A stretch of DNA of 64,000 bases from Saposhnikovia divaricata (taxonomy: Eukaryota > Streptophyta > Magnoliopsida > Apiales > Apiaceae), in assembly GCA_036435485.1 (NCBI GenBank), contig JAZHRN010000138.1:92001-156000 (forward strand), given 5' to 3'. The stretch's first letter is position 1. Every line of letters starts with the position of its first letter. Shown here piece by piece: positions 51,750-63,050 of this stretch. Position numbers and translations under genes: made by a program. The notes beneath the pieces are model-generated. The model was given only the letters and a program-made list of their open reading frames with translations. It searched no databases and was not told the DNA's origin.

Positions 51750-53920
51750 CGGGATATTGTTAAAAATCGAGTCGGACCCTTTTATGGATATTTTTACATA
51801 TTTTGTTCCTATGGGTTATTGGAATTCAACGAAATTTTATTTGGTGCCATTCGGACCTGAATCGGGGCTGAAATGACTGAAACTCGGCTTTCGGATAATC
51901 CTCAAAGGGGTTAGTACACGGGATATTGTTAAAAATCGAGTCGGACCATTTTATGGATATTTTTACATATTTTGTTCCTATGGGTTATTGGAATTCAACG
52001 CAATTTTATTTAACGAAGTTCGGACCGGAATCGGAGCTAATATGATCGAAACTCGGTTTTCGGAAACTTCTCAAAGGGATTAGTACACGGGATATTGTTA
52101 AAAATCAAGTCGGAGAATTTTGTGGATATTTTTACATATTTTGTTCCTATGGGTTATTGGAATTCAATGAAATTTTATTTGGGGCCATTTGGACCTGAAT
52201 CGGGGCTGAAATGACTGAAACTCGGTTTTCGGATAATCCTCAAAGGGGTTAGTACACGGGATATTGTTAAAAATCGAGTCGGACCATTTTATGGATATTT
52301 TTACATATTTTGTTCCTATGGGTTATTGGAATTCAACGAAATTTTATTTGGTGCCAGTCGGATCTGAATCGGGGCTGAAATGACTGAAACTCGGTTTTCG
52401 GATAATCCTCAAAGGGGTTAGTACACGGGATATTGTTAAAAATCGAGTCGGACCATTTTATGGATATTTTTACATATTTTGTTCCTATGGGTTATTGGAA
52501 TTCAACGCAATTTTATTTAACGAAGTTCGGACCGGAATCGGAGCTGATATGATCGAAACTCGGTTTTCGGAAACTTCTCAAAGGGATTAGTACACGGGAT
52601 ATTGTTAAAAATCGAGTCGGACCATTTTATGGATATTTTTACATATTTTGTTCCTATGGGTTATTGGAATTCAACGAAATTTTATTTGGTGCAAGTCGGA
52701 CCTGAATCGGGGCTGAAATGACTGAAACTCGGTTTTCGGATAATCCTCAAAGGGGTTAGTACACGGGATATTGTTAAAAATCGAGTCGGACCATTTTATG
52801 GATATTTTTACATATTTTGTTCCTATGGGTTATTGGAATTCAACGAAATTTTATTTGGTGCCAGTCGGACCTGAATCGGGGCTGAAATGACTGAAACTCG
52901 GTTTTCGGATAATCCTCAAAGGGGTTAGTACACGGGATATTGCTAAAAATCGAGTCGGACCATTTTATGGATATTTTTACATATTTTGTTCCTATGGGTT
53001 ATTGGAATTCAACGAAATTTTATTTGGTGCCAGTCGGACCTGAATCGGGGCTGAAATGACTGAAACTCGGTTTTCAGATAATCCTCAAAGGGGTTAGTAC
53101 ACGGGATATTGTTAAAAATCAAGTCGGACCATTTTATGGATATTTTTTTCATATTTTGTTCCTATGGGTTATTGGAATTCAACGTAATTTTATTTAACGA
53201 AGTTCGGACCGGAATCGGAGCTGATATGATCGAAACTCGGTTTTCGGAAACTCCTCAAAGGGATTAGTACACGGGATATTGTTAAAAATCGAGTCGTACC
53301 ATTTTATCGATATTGTTACATATTTTGTTCCTATGGGTTATTGGAATTCAACGAAATTTTATTTGGTGCAAGTCGGACCTGAATCGGGGCTGAAATGACT
53401 GAAACTCGGTTTTCGGATAATCCTCAAAGGGGTTAGTACACGGGATATTGTTAAAAATCGAGTCGGACCATTTTATGGATATTTGTACATATTTTGTTCC
53501 TATGGGTTATTGGAATTCAACGAAATTTTATTTGGTGCCAGTCGGACCTGAATCGGGGCTGAAATGATTGAAACTCGGTTTTCAGATAATCCTCAAAGGG
53601 ATTAGTACACGGGATATTGTTAAAAATCGAGTCGGACCATTTTATGGATATTTTTACATATTTTGTTCCTATGGGTTATTGGAATTCAACGCAATTTTAT
53701 TTAATGAAGTTCGGACCGGAATCGGAGCTGATATGATCGAAACTCGGTTTTCGGAAACTTCTAAAAGGGATTAGTACACGGGATATTGTTAAAAATCAAG
53801 TCGGACAATTTTGTGGATATTTTTACTTATTTTGTTCCTATGGGTTATTGGAATTCAATGAAATTTTATTTGGTGCCATTCGGACCGGAATCGGAGCTGA
53901 TATGATCGAAACTCGGTTTT
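51750..53920 (+). repeat. Block copied from about 26240-28410, 25512 bp away
   Basis: Several markers sit at one constant offset of 25512 bases, which equals 151 monomers minus the 7 bases lost in between: CGGCTTTCGG at 26373 and 51885, GTCGGATCTG at 26845 and 52357, ATATTGCTAA at 27425 and 52937. The A-to-B transition at 28055 and 53568 is offset by 25513, the extra base being the insertion near 53148. The match begins near 51750, since at 51728 the copy has AATCCTC where 26216 has AAATCTC. The two blocks flank the whole 11- to 15-monomer HOR region. Confidence 0.8.
53140..53490 (+). other. Cluster of private changes in two adjacent monomers
   Basis: Within about 350 bases there are changes I saw nowhere else: a 7-T run with the following A lost (GATATTTTTTTCAT near 53140-53152, net one extra base), CAACGTAATTT, GGAAACTCCTCAAAGG, GAGTCGTACC, TTTTATCGATATTGTTAC near 53303-53320 and GGATATTTGTACAT near 53478. 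Neighbouring monomers rarely carry more than one private change each. The cluster sits at the right end of the long-range block, just before the 19-monomer HOR. Confidence 0.82.
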
Positions 53921-56900
53921 CGGAAACTTCTCAAAGGGGTTAGTACACGGGATATTGTTAAAAATCGAGTCGGACCATTTTATGGATATTTTTACATATT
54001 TTGTTCCTATGGGTTATTGGAATTCAACGAAATTTTATTTGGTGCAAGTCGGACCTGAATCGGGGCTGAAATGACTGAAACTCGGTTTTCGGATAATCCT
54101 CAAAGGGGTTAGTACACGGGATATTGTTAAAAATCGAGTCGGACCATTTTATGGATATTTTTACATATTTTGTTCCTATGGGTTATTGGAATTCAACGAA
54201 ATTTTATTTGGTGCCAGTCGGACCTGAATCGGGGCTGAAATGACTGAAACTCGGTTTTCGGATAATCCTCAAAGGGGTTAGTACACGGGATAATGTTAAA
54301 CATCGAGTCGGTCCATTTTATGGATATTTTTACATATTTTGTTCCTATGGGTTATTGGAATTCAACGAAATTTTATTTGGTGCCAGTCGGACCTGAATCG
54401 GGGCTGAAATGACTGAAACTCGGTTTTCGGATAATCCTCAAAGGGGTTAGTACACGGGATATTGTTAAAAATCGAGTCGGACCATTTTATGGATATTTTT
54501 ACATATTTTGTTCCTATGGGTTATTGGAATTCAACGAAATTTTATTTGGTGCCAGTCGGACCTGAATCGGGGCTGAAATGATTGAAACTCGGTTTTCGGA
54601 TAATCCTCAAAGGGGTTAGTACACGGGATATTGTTAAAAATCGAGTCGGACCATTTTATGGATATTTTTACATATTTTGTTCCTATGGGTTATTGGAATT
54701 CAACGCAATTTTATTTAATGAAGTTCGGACCGGAATCGGAGCTGATATGATCGAAACTCGGTTTTCGGAAACTTCTAAAAGGGATTAGTACACGGGATAT
54801 TGTTAAAAATCAAGTCGGACAATTTTGTGGATATTTTTACTTATTTTGTTCCTATGGGTTATTGGAATTCAATGAAATTTTATTTGGTGCCATTCGGACC
54901 TGAATCGGGGCTGAAATGACTGAAACTCGGTTTTCGGATAATCCTCAAAGGGGTTAGTACACGGGATATTGTTAAAAATCGAGTCGGACCATTTTATAGA
55001 TATTTTTACATATTTTGTTCCTATGGGTTATTGGAATTCAACGAAATTTTATTTGGTGCCAGTCGGACCTGAATCGGGGCTGAAATGACTGAAACTCGGT
55101 TTTCGGATAATCCTCAAAGGGGTTAGTACACGGGATATTGTTAAAAATCGAGTCGGGCCATTTTATGGATATTTTTACATATTTTGTTCCTATGGGTTAT
55201 TGGAATTCAACGCAATTTTATTTGGTGCAGTCGGACCTGAATCGGGGCTGAAATGACTGAAACTCGGTTTTCGGATAATCCTCAAAGGGGTTAGTACACG
55301 GGATATTGTTAAAAATCGAGTCGGACCCTTTTATGGATATTTTTACATATTTTGTTCCTATGGGTTATTGGAATTCAACGAAATTTTATTTGGTGCCAGT
55401 CGGACCTGAATCGGGGCTGAAATGACTGAAACTCGGTTTTCGGATAATCCTCAAAGGGGTTAGTACACGGGATATTGTTAAAAATCGAGTCGGACCATTT
55501 TATGGATATTTTTACATATTTTGTTCCTATGGGTTATTGGAATTCAACGAAATTTTATTTGGTGCCAGTCGGACCTGAATCGGGGCTGAAATGACTGAAA
55601 CTCGGTTTTCAGATAATCCTCAAAGGGGTTAGTACACGGGATATTGTTAAAAATCGAGTCGGACCATTTTATGGATATTTTTACATATTTTGTTCCTATG
55701 GATTATTGGAATTCAACGAAATTTTATTTGGTGCCAGTCGGACCTGAATCGGGGCTGAAATGACTGAAACTCGGTTTTCGGATAATCCTCAAAGGGGTTA
55801 GTACACGGGATATTGTTAAAAATCGAGTCGGACCATTTTATGGATAATTTTACATATTTTGTTCCTATGGGTTATTGGAATTCAACGCAATTTTGTTTAA
55901 CGAAGTTCGGACCGGAATCGGAGCTCATATGATCGAAACTCGGTTTTCGGAAACTTCTCAAAGGGATTAGTACACGGGATATTGTTAAAAATCGAGTCGG
56001 ACCATTTTATGGATATTTTTACATATTTTGTTCCTATGGGTTATTGGAATTCAACGAAATTTTATTTGGTGCAAGTCGGACCTGAATCGGGGCTGAAATG
56101 ACTGAAACTCGGTTTTCGGATAATCCTCAAAGGGGTTAGTACACGGGATATTGTTAAAAATCGAGTCGGACCATTTTATGGATATTTTTACATATTTTGT
56201 TCCTATGGGTTATTGGAATTCAACGAAATTTTATTTGGTGCCAGTCGGACCTGAATCGGGGCTGAAATGACTGAAACTCGGTTTTCGGATAATCCTCAAA
56301 GGGGTTAGTACACGGGATATTGTTAAAAATCGAGTCGGACCATTTTATAGATATTTTTACATATTTTGTTCCTATGGGTTATTGGAATTCAACGAAATTT
56401 TATTTGGTGCCAGTCGGACCTGAATCGGGGCTGAAATGACTGAAACTCGGTTTTCGGATAATCCTCAAAGGGGTTAGTACACGGGATATTGTTAAAAATC
56501 AAGTCGGACCCTTTTATGGATATTTTTACATATTTTGTTCCTATGGGTTATTGGAATTCAACGAAATTTTATTTGGTGCCAGTCGGACCTGAATCGGGGC
56601 TGAAATGACTGAAACTCGGTTTTCGGATAATCCTCAAAGGGGTTAGTACACGGGATATTGTTAAAAATCGAGTCGGACCATTTTATGGATATTTTTACAT
56701 ATTTTGTTCCTATGGGTTATTGGAATTCAACGAAATTTTATTTGGTGCCAGTCGGACCTGAATCGGGGCTGAAATGACTGAAACTCGGTTTTCAGATAAT
56801 CCTCAAAGGGGTTAGTACACGGGATATTGTTAAAAATCGAGTCGGACCATTTTATGGATATTTTTACATATTTTGTTCCTATGGGTTATTGGAATTCAAC

Positions 56901-59900
56901 GCAATTTTATTTAATGAAGTTCGGACCGGAATCGGAGCTGATATGATCGAAACTCGGTTTTCGGAAACTTCTAAAAGGGATTAGTACACGGGATATTGTT
57001 AAAAATCAAGTCGGACAATTTTGTGGATATTTTTACTTATTTTGTTCCTATGGGTTATTGGAATTCAATGAAATTTTATTTGGTGCCATTCGGACCGGAA
57101 TCGGAGCTGATATGATCGAAACTCGGTTTTCGGAAACTTCTCAAAGGGGTTAGTACACGGGATATTGTTAAAAATCGAGTCGGACCATTTTATGGATATT
57201 TTTACATATTTTGTTCCTATGGGTTATTGGAATTCAACGAAATTTTATTTGGTGCAAGTCGGACCTGAATCGGGGCTGAAATGACTGAAACTCGGTTTTC
57301 GGATAATCCTCAAAGGGGTTAGTACACGGGATATTGTTAAAAATCGAGTCGGACCATTTTATGGATATTTTTACATATTTTGTTCCTATGGGTTATTGGA
57401 ATTCAACGAAATTTTATTTGGTGCCAGTCGGACCTGAATCGGGGCTGAAATGACTGAAACTCGGTTTTCGGATAATCCTCAAAGGGGTTAGTACACGGGA
57501 TAATGTTAAACATCGAGTCGGTCCATTTTATGGATATTTTTACATATTTTGTTCCTATGGGTTATTGGAATTCAACGAAATTTTATTTGGTGCCAGTCGG
57601 ACCTGAATCGGGGCTGAAATGACTGAAACTCGGTTTTCGGATAATCCTCAAAGGGGTTAGTACACGGGATATTGTTAAAAATCGAGTCGGACCATTTTAT
57701 GGATATTTTTACATATTTTGTTCCTATGGGTTATTGGAATTCAACGAAATTTTATTTGGTGCCAGTCGGACCTGAATCGGGGCTGAAATGATTGAAACTC
57801 GGTTTTCGGATAATCCTCAAAGGGGTTAGTACACGGGATATTGTTAAAAATCGAGTCGGACCATTTTATGGATATTTTTACATATTTTGTTCCTATGGGT
57901 TATTGGAATTCAACGCAATTTTATTTAATGAAGTTCGGACCGGAATCGGAGCTGATATGATCGAAACTCGGTTTTCGGAAACTTCTAAAAGGGATTAGTA
58001 CACGGGATATTGTTAAAAATCAAGTCGGACAATTTTGTGGATATTTTTACTTATTTTGTTCCTATGGGTTATTGGAATTCAATGAAATTTTATTTGGTGC
58101 CATTCGGACCTGAATCGGGGCTGAAATGACTGAAACTCGGTTTTCGGATAATCCTCAAAGGGGTTAGTACACGGGATATTGTTAAAAATCGAGTCGGACC
58201 ATTTTATAGATATTTTTACATATTTTGTTCCTATGGGTTATTGGAATTCAACGAAATTTTATTTGGTGCCAGTCGGACCTGAATCGGGGCTGAAATGACT
58301 GAAACTCGGTTTTCGGATAATCCTCAAAGGGGTTAGTACACGGGATATTGTTAAAAATCGAGTCGGGCCATTTTATGGATATTTTTACATATTTTGTTCC
58401 TATGGGTTATTGGAATTCAACGCAATTTTATTTGGTGCAGTCGGACCTGAATCGGGGCTGAAATGACTGAAACTCGGTTTTCGGATAATCCTCAAAGGGG
58501 TTAGTACACGGGATATTGTTAAAAATCGAGTCGGACCCTTTTATGGATATTTTTACATATTTTGTTCCTATGGGTTATTGGAATTCAACGAAATTTTATT
58601 TGGTGCCAGTCGGACCTGAATCGGGGCTGAAATGACTGAAACTCGGTTTTCGGATAATCCTCAAAGGGGTTAGTACACGGGATATTGTTAAAAATCGAGT
58701 CGGACCATTTTATGGATATTTTTACATATTTTGTTCCTATGGGTTATTGGAATTCAACGAAATTTTATTTGGTGCCAGTCGGACCTGAATCGGGGCTGAA
58801 ATGACTGAAACTCGGTTTTCAGATAATCCTCAAAGGGGTTAGTACACGGGATATTGTTAAAAATCGAGTCGGACCATTTTATGGATATTTTTACATATTT
58901 TGTTCCTATGGATTATTGGAATTCAACGAAATTTTATTTGGTGCCAGTCGGACCTGAATCGGGGCTGAAATGACTGAAACTCGGTTTTCGGATAATCCTC
59001 AAAGGGGTTAGTACACGGGATATTGTTAAAAATCGAGTCGGACCATTTTATGGATAATTTTACATATTTTGTTCCTATGGGTTATTGGAATTCAACGCAA
59101 TTTTGTTTAACGAAGTTCGGACCGGAATCGGAGCTCATATGATCGAAACTCGGTTTTCGGAAACTTCTCAAAGGGATTAGTACACGGGATATTGTTAAAA
59201 ATCGAGTCGGACCATTTTATGGATATTTTTACATATTTTGTTCCTATGGGTTATTGGAATTCAACGAAATTTTATTTGGTGCAAGTCGGACCTGAATCGG
59301 GGCTGAAATGACTGAAACTCGGTTTTCGGATAATCCTCAAAGGGGTTAGTACACGGGATATTGTTAAAAATCGAGTCGGACCATTTTATGGATATTTTTA
59401 CATATTTTGTTCCTATGGGTTATTGGAATTCAACGAAATTTTATTTGGTGCCAGTCGGACCTGAATCGGGGCTGAAATGACTGAAACTCGGTTTTCGGAT
59501 AATCCTCAAAGGGGTTAGTACACGGGATATTGTTAAAAATCGAGTCGGACCATTTTATAGATATTTTTACATATTTTGTTCCTATGGGTTATTGGAATTC
59601 AACGAAATTTTATTTGGTGCCAGTCGGACCTGAATCGGGGCTGAAATGACTGAAACTCGGTTTTCGGATAATCCTCAAAGGGGTTAGTACACGGGATATT
59701 GTTAAAAATCAAGTCGGACCCTTTTATGGATATTTTTACATATTTTGTTCCTATGGGTTATTGGAATTCAACGAAATTTTATTTGGTGCCAGTCGGACCT
59801 GAATCGGGGCTGAAATGACTGAAACTCGGTTTTCGGATAATCCTCAAAGGGGTTAGTACACGGGATATTGTTAAAAATCGAGTCGGACCATTTTATGGAT

Positions 59901-62900
59901 ATTTTTACATATTTTGTTCCTATGGGTTATTGGAATTCAACGAAATTTTATTTGGTGCCAGTCGGACCTGAATCGGGGCTGAAATGACTGAAACTCGGTT
60001 TTCAGATAATCCTCAAAGGGGTTAGTACACGGGATATTGTTAAAAATCGAGTCGGACCATTTTATGGATATTTTTACATATTTTGTTCCTATGGATTATT
60101 GGAATTCAACGAAATTTTATTTGGTGCCAGTCGGACCTGAATCGGGGCTGAAATGACTGAAACTCGGTTTTCGGATAATCCTCAAAGGGGTTAGTACACG
60201 GGATATTGTTAAAAATCGAGTCGGACCATTTTATGGATATTTTTACATATTTTGTTCCTATGGGTTATTGGAATTCAACGCAATTTTGTTTAACGAAGTT
60301 CGGACCGGAATCGGAGCTGATATGATCGAAACTCGGTTTTCGGAAACTTCTCAAAGGGATTAGTACACGGGATATTGTTAAAAATCGAGTCGGACCATTT
60401 TATGGATATTTTTACATATTTTGTTCCTATGGGTTATTGGAATTCAACGAAATTTTATTTGGTGCAAGTCGGACCTGAATCGGGGCTGAAATGACTGAAA
60501 CTCGGTTTTCGGATAATCCTCAAAGGGGTTAGTACACGGGATATTGTTAAAAATCGAGTCGGACCATTTTATGGATATTTTTACATATTTTGTTCCTATG
60601 GGTTATTGGAATTCAACGAAATTTTATTTGGTGCCAGTCGGACCTGAATCGGGGCTGAAATGACTGAAACTCGGTTTTCGGATAATCCTCAAAGGGGTTA
60701 GTACACGGGATATTGTTAAAAATCGAGTCGGACCATTTTATAGATATTTTTACATATTTTGTTCCTATGGGTTATTGGAATTCAACGAAATTTTATTTGG
60801 TGCCAGTCGGACCTGAATCGGGGCTGAAATGACTGAAACTCGGTTTTCGGATAATCCTCAAAGGGGTTAGTACACGGGATATTGTTAAAAATCGAGTCGG
60901 ACCCTTTTATGGATATTTTTACATATTTTGTTCCTATGGGTTATTGGAATTCAACGAAATTTTATTTGGTGCCAGTCGGACCTGAATCGGGGCTGAAATG
61001 ACTGAAACTCGGTTTTCGGATAATCCTCAAAGGGGTTAGTACACGGGATAATGTTAAACATCGAGTCGGTCCATTTTATGGATATTTTTACATATTTTGT
61101 TCCTATGGGTTATTGGAATTCAACGAAATTTTATTTGGTGCCAGTCGGACCTGAATCGGGGCTGAAATGACTGAAACTCGGTTTTCGGATAATCCTCAAA
61201 GGGGTTAGTACACGGGATATTGTTAAAAATCGAGTCGGACCATTTTATGGATATTTTTACATATTTTGTTCCTATGGGTTATTGGAATTCAACGAAATTT
61301 TATTTGGTGCCAGTCGGACCTGAATCGGGGCTGAAATGATTGAAACTCGGTTTTCGGATAATCCTCAAAGGGGTTAGTACACGGGATATTGTTAAAAATC
61401 GAGTCGGACCATTTTATGGATATTTTTACATATTTTGTTCCTATGGGTTATTGGAATTCAACGCAATTTTATTTAATGAAGTTCGGACCGGAATCGGAGC
61501 TGATATGATCGAAACTCGGTTTTCGGAAACTTCTAAAAGGGATTAGTACACGGGATATTGTTAAAAATCAAGTCGGACAATTTTGTGGATATTTTTACTT
61601 ATTTTGTTCCTATGGGTTATTGGAATTCAATGAAATTTTATTTGGTGCCATTCGGACCTGAATCGGGGCTGAAATGACTGAAACTCGGTTTTCGGATAAT
61701 CCTCAAAGGGGTTAGTACACGGGATATTGTTAAAAATCGAGTCGGACCATTTTATAGATATTTTTACATATTTTGTTCCTATGGGTTATTGGAATTCAAC
61801 GAAATTTTATTTGGTGCCAGTCGGACCTGAATCGGGGCTGAAATGACTGAAACTCGGTTTTCGGATAATCCTCAAAGGGGTTAGTACACGGGATATTGTT
61901 AAAAATCGAGTCGGGCCATTTTATGGATATTTTTACATATTTTGTTCCTATGGGTTATTGGAATTCAACGCAATTTTATTTGGTGCAGTCGGACCTGAAT
62001 CGGGGCTGAAATGACTGAAACTCGGTTTTCGGATAATCCTCAAAGGGGTTAGTACACGGGATATTGTTAAAAATCGAGTCGGACCCTTTTATGGATATTT
62101 TTACATATTTTGTTCCTATGGGTTATTGGAATTCAACGAAATTTTATTTGGTGCCAGTCGGACCTGAATCGGGGCTGAAATGACTGAAACTCGGTTTTCG
62201 GATAATCCTCAAAGGGGTTAGTACACGGGATATTGTTAAAAATCGAGTCGGACCATTTTATGGATATTTTTACATATTTTGTTCCTATGGGTTATTGGAA
62301 TTCAACGAAATTTTATTTGGTGCCAGTCGGACCTGAATCGGGGCTGAAATTACTGAAACTCGGTTTTCAGATAATCCTCAAAGGGGTTAGTACACGGGAT
62401 ATTGTTAAAAATCGAGTCGGACCATTTTATGGATATTTTTACATATTTTGTTCCTATGGATTATTGGAATTCAACGAAATTTTATTTGGTGCCTGTCGGA
62501 CCTGAATCGGGGCTGAAATGACTGAAACTCGGTTTTCGGATAATCCTCAAAGGGGTTAGTACACGGGATATTGTTAAAAATCGAGTCGGACCATTTTATG
62601 GATATTTTTACATATTTTGTTCCTATGGGTTATTGGAATTCAACGCAATTTTGTTTAACGAAGTTCGGACCGGAATCGGAGCTGATATGATCGAAACTCG
62701 GTTTTCGGAAACTTCTCAAAGGGATTAGTACACGGGATATTGTTAAAAATCGAGTCGGACCATTTTATGGATATTTTTACATATTTTGTTCCTATGGGTT
62801 ATTGGAATTCAACGAAATTTTATTTGGTGCAAGTCGGACCTGAATCGGGGCTGAAATGACTGAAACTCGGTTTTCGGATAATCCTCAAAGGGGTTAGTAC

Positions 62901-63050
62901 ACGGGATATTGTTAAAAATCGAGTCGGACCATTTTATGGATATTTTTACATATTTTGTTCCTATGGGTTATTGGAATTCAACGAAATTTTATTTGGTGCC
63001 AGTCGGACCTGAATCGGGGCTGAAATGACTGAAACTCGGTTTTCGGATAA
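53580..63050 (+). repeat. 19-monomer HOR, 3210-bp unit, about 3 copies
   Basis: The unit is 19 x 169 minus 1 bases. Markers 3210 apart: ATAATGTTAAACATCG (TAATG at 54291 and 57501), TTTTATAGATATT (54991 and 58201; also 56342 and 59552), GGTGCAGTCGG with one base missing (55224 and 58434), GGATAATTTTAC near 55846 and 59056, and GAGCTCATATG near 55921 and 59131. In the third copy the same markers lie 3548 bases on (61049, 61749 and 61982), so two whole monomers have been gained net. The shared 1-base deletion proves that the copies come from one founder unit. The right end departs near 63050. Confidence 0.88.
60001..61040 (+). repeat. Rearranged part of the third 19-monomer copy
   Basis: The HOR has two monomers marked TTCAGATAATCC, seven monomers apart (about 55607 and 56791; 58817 and 60001). 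At 60001 the sequence should go on to the B monomer seen after 56791, but it continues instead with CCTATGGATTATTGG, which follows the other marked monomer. It then runs again through GTTTTGTTTAACG, GGTGCAAGTCGG, TATAGATATT (60735) and CGGACCCTTTTATGG before jumping to the ATAATGTTAAACATC monomer at 61049. A gain of seven monomers and a loss of five gives the net gain of two. Confidence 0.78.

Larger units (their letters stand above)
36520..51750 (+). repeat. 13-monomer HOR, 2197-bp unit, with length variants
   Basis: Exact 2197-base spacing (13 x 169) is seen for ATATTGTTTAAAATC (TATTG at 44151, 46348 and 48545), CGTATAATCC (44288, 46485 and 48682), GGATTAGCACACGGG (about 43630, 45827 and 48024), CATATTTTTTTCC (about 44531, 46728 and 48925) and GGATGTTTTTAC (43168 and 45365). 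ATTCGAACCTG gives 13-monomer steps at 40696, 42893 and 45090, a 12-step to 47118 and a 14-step from 49314 to 51680. Part of the left end (38711-42259) is 21 monomers between equivalent markers. TCTAGTCGG at about 45685 and equivalents distinguishes the later copies. The best-preserved stretch is about 43274-49860. Confidence 0.88.

Noticed and set aside
62233..62505. 90-codon open frame
   Set aside because: TTG start inside the repeat, kept open only by a single TGA-to-TTA change; no protein features.
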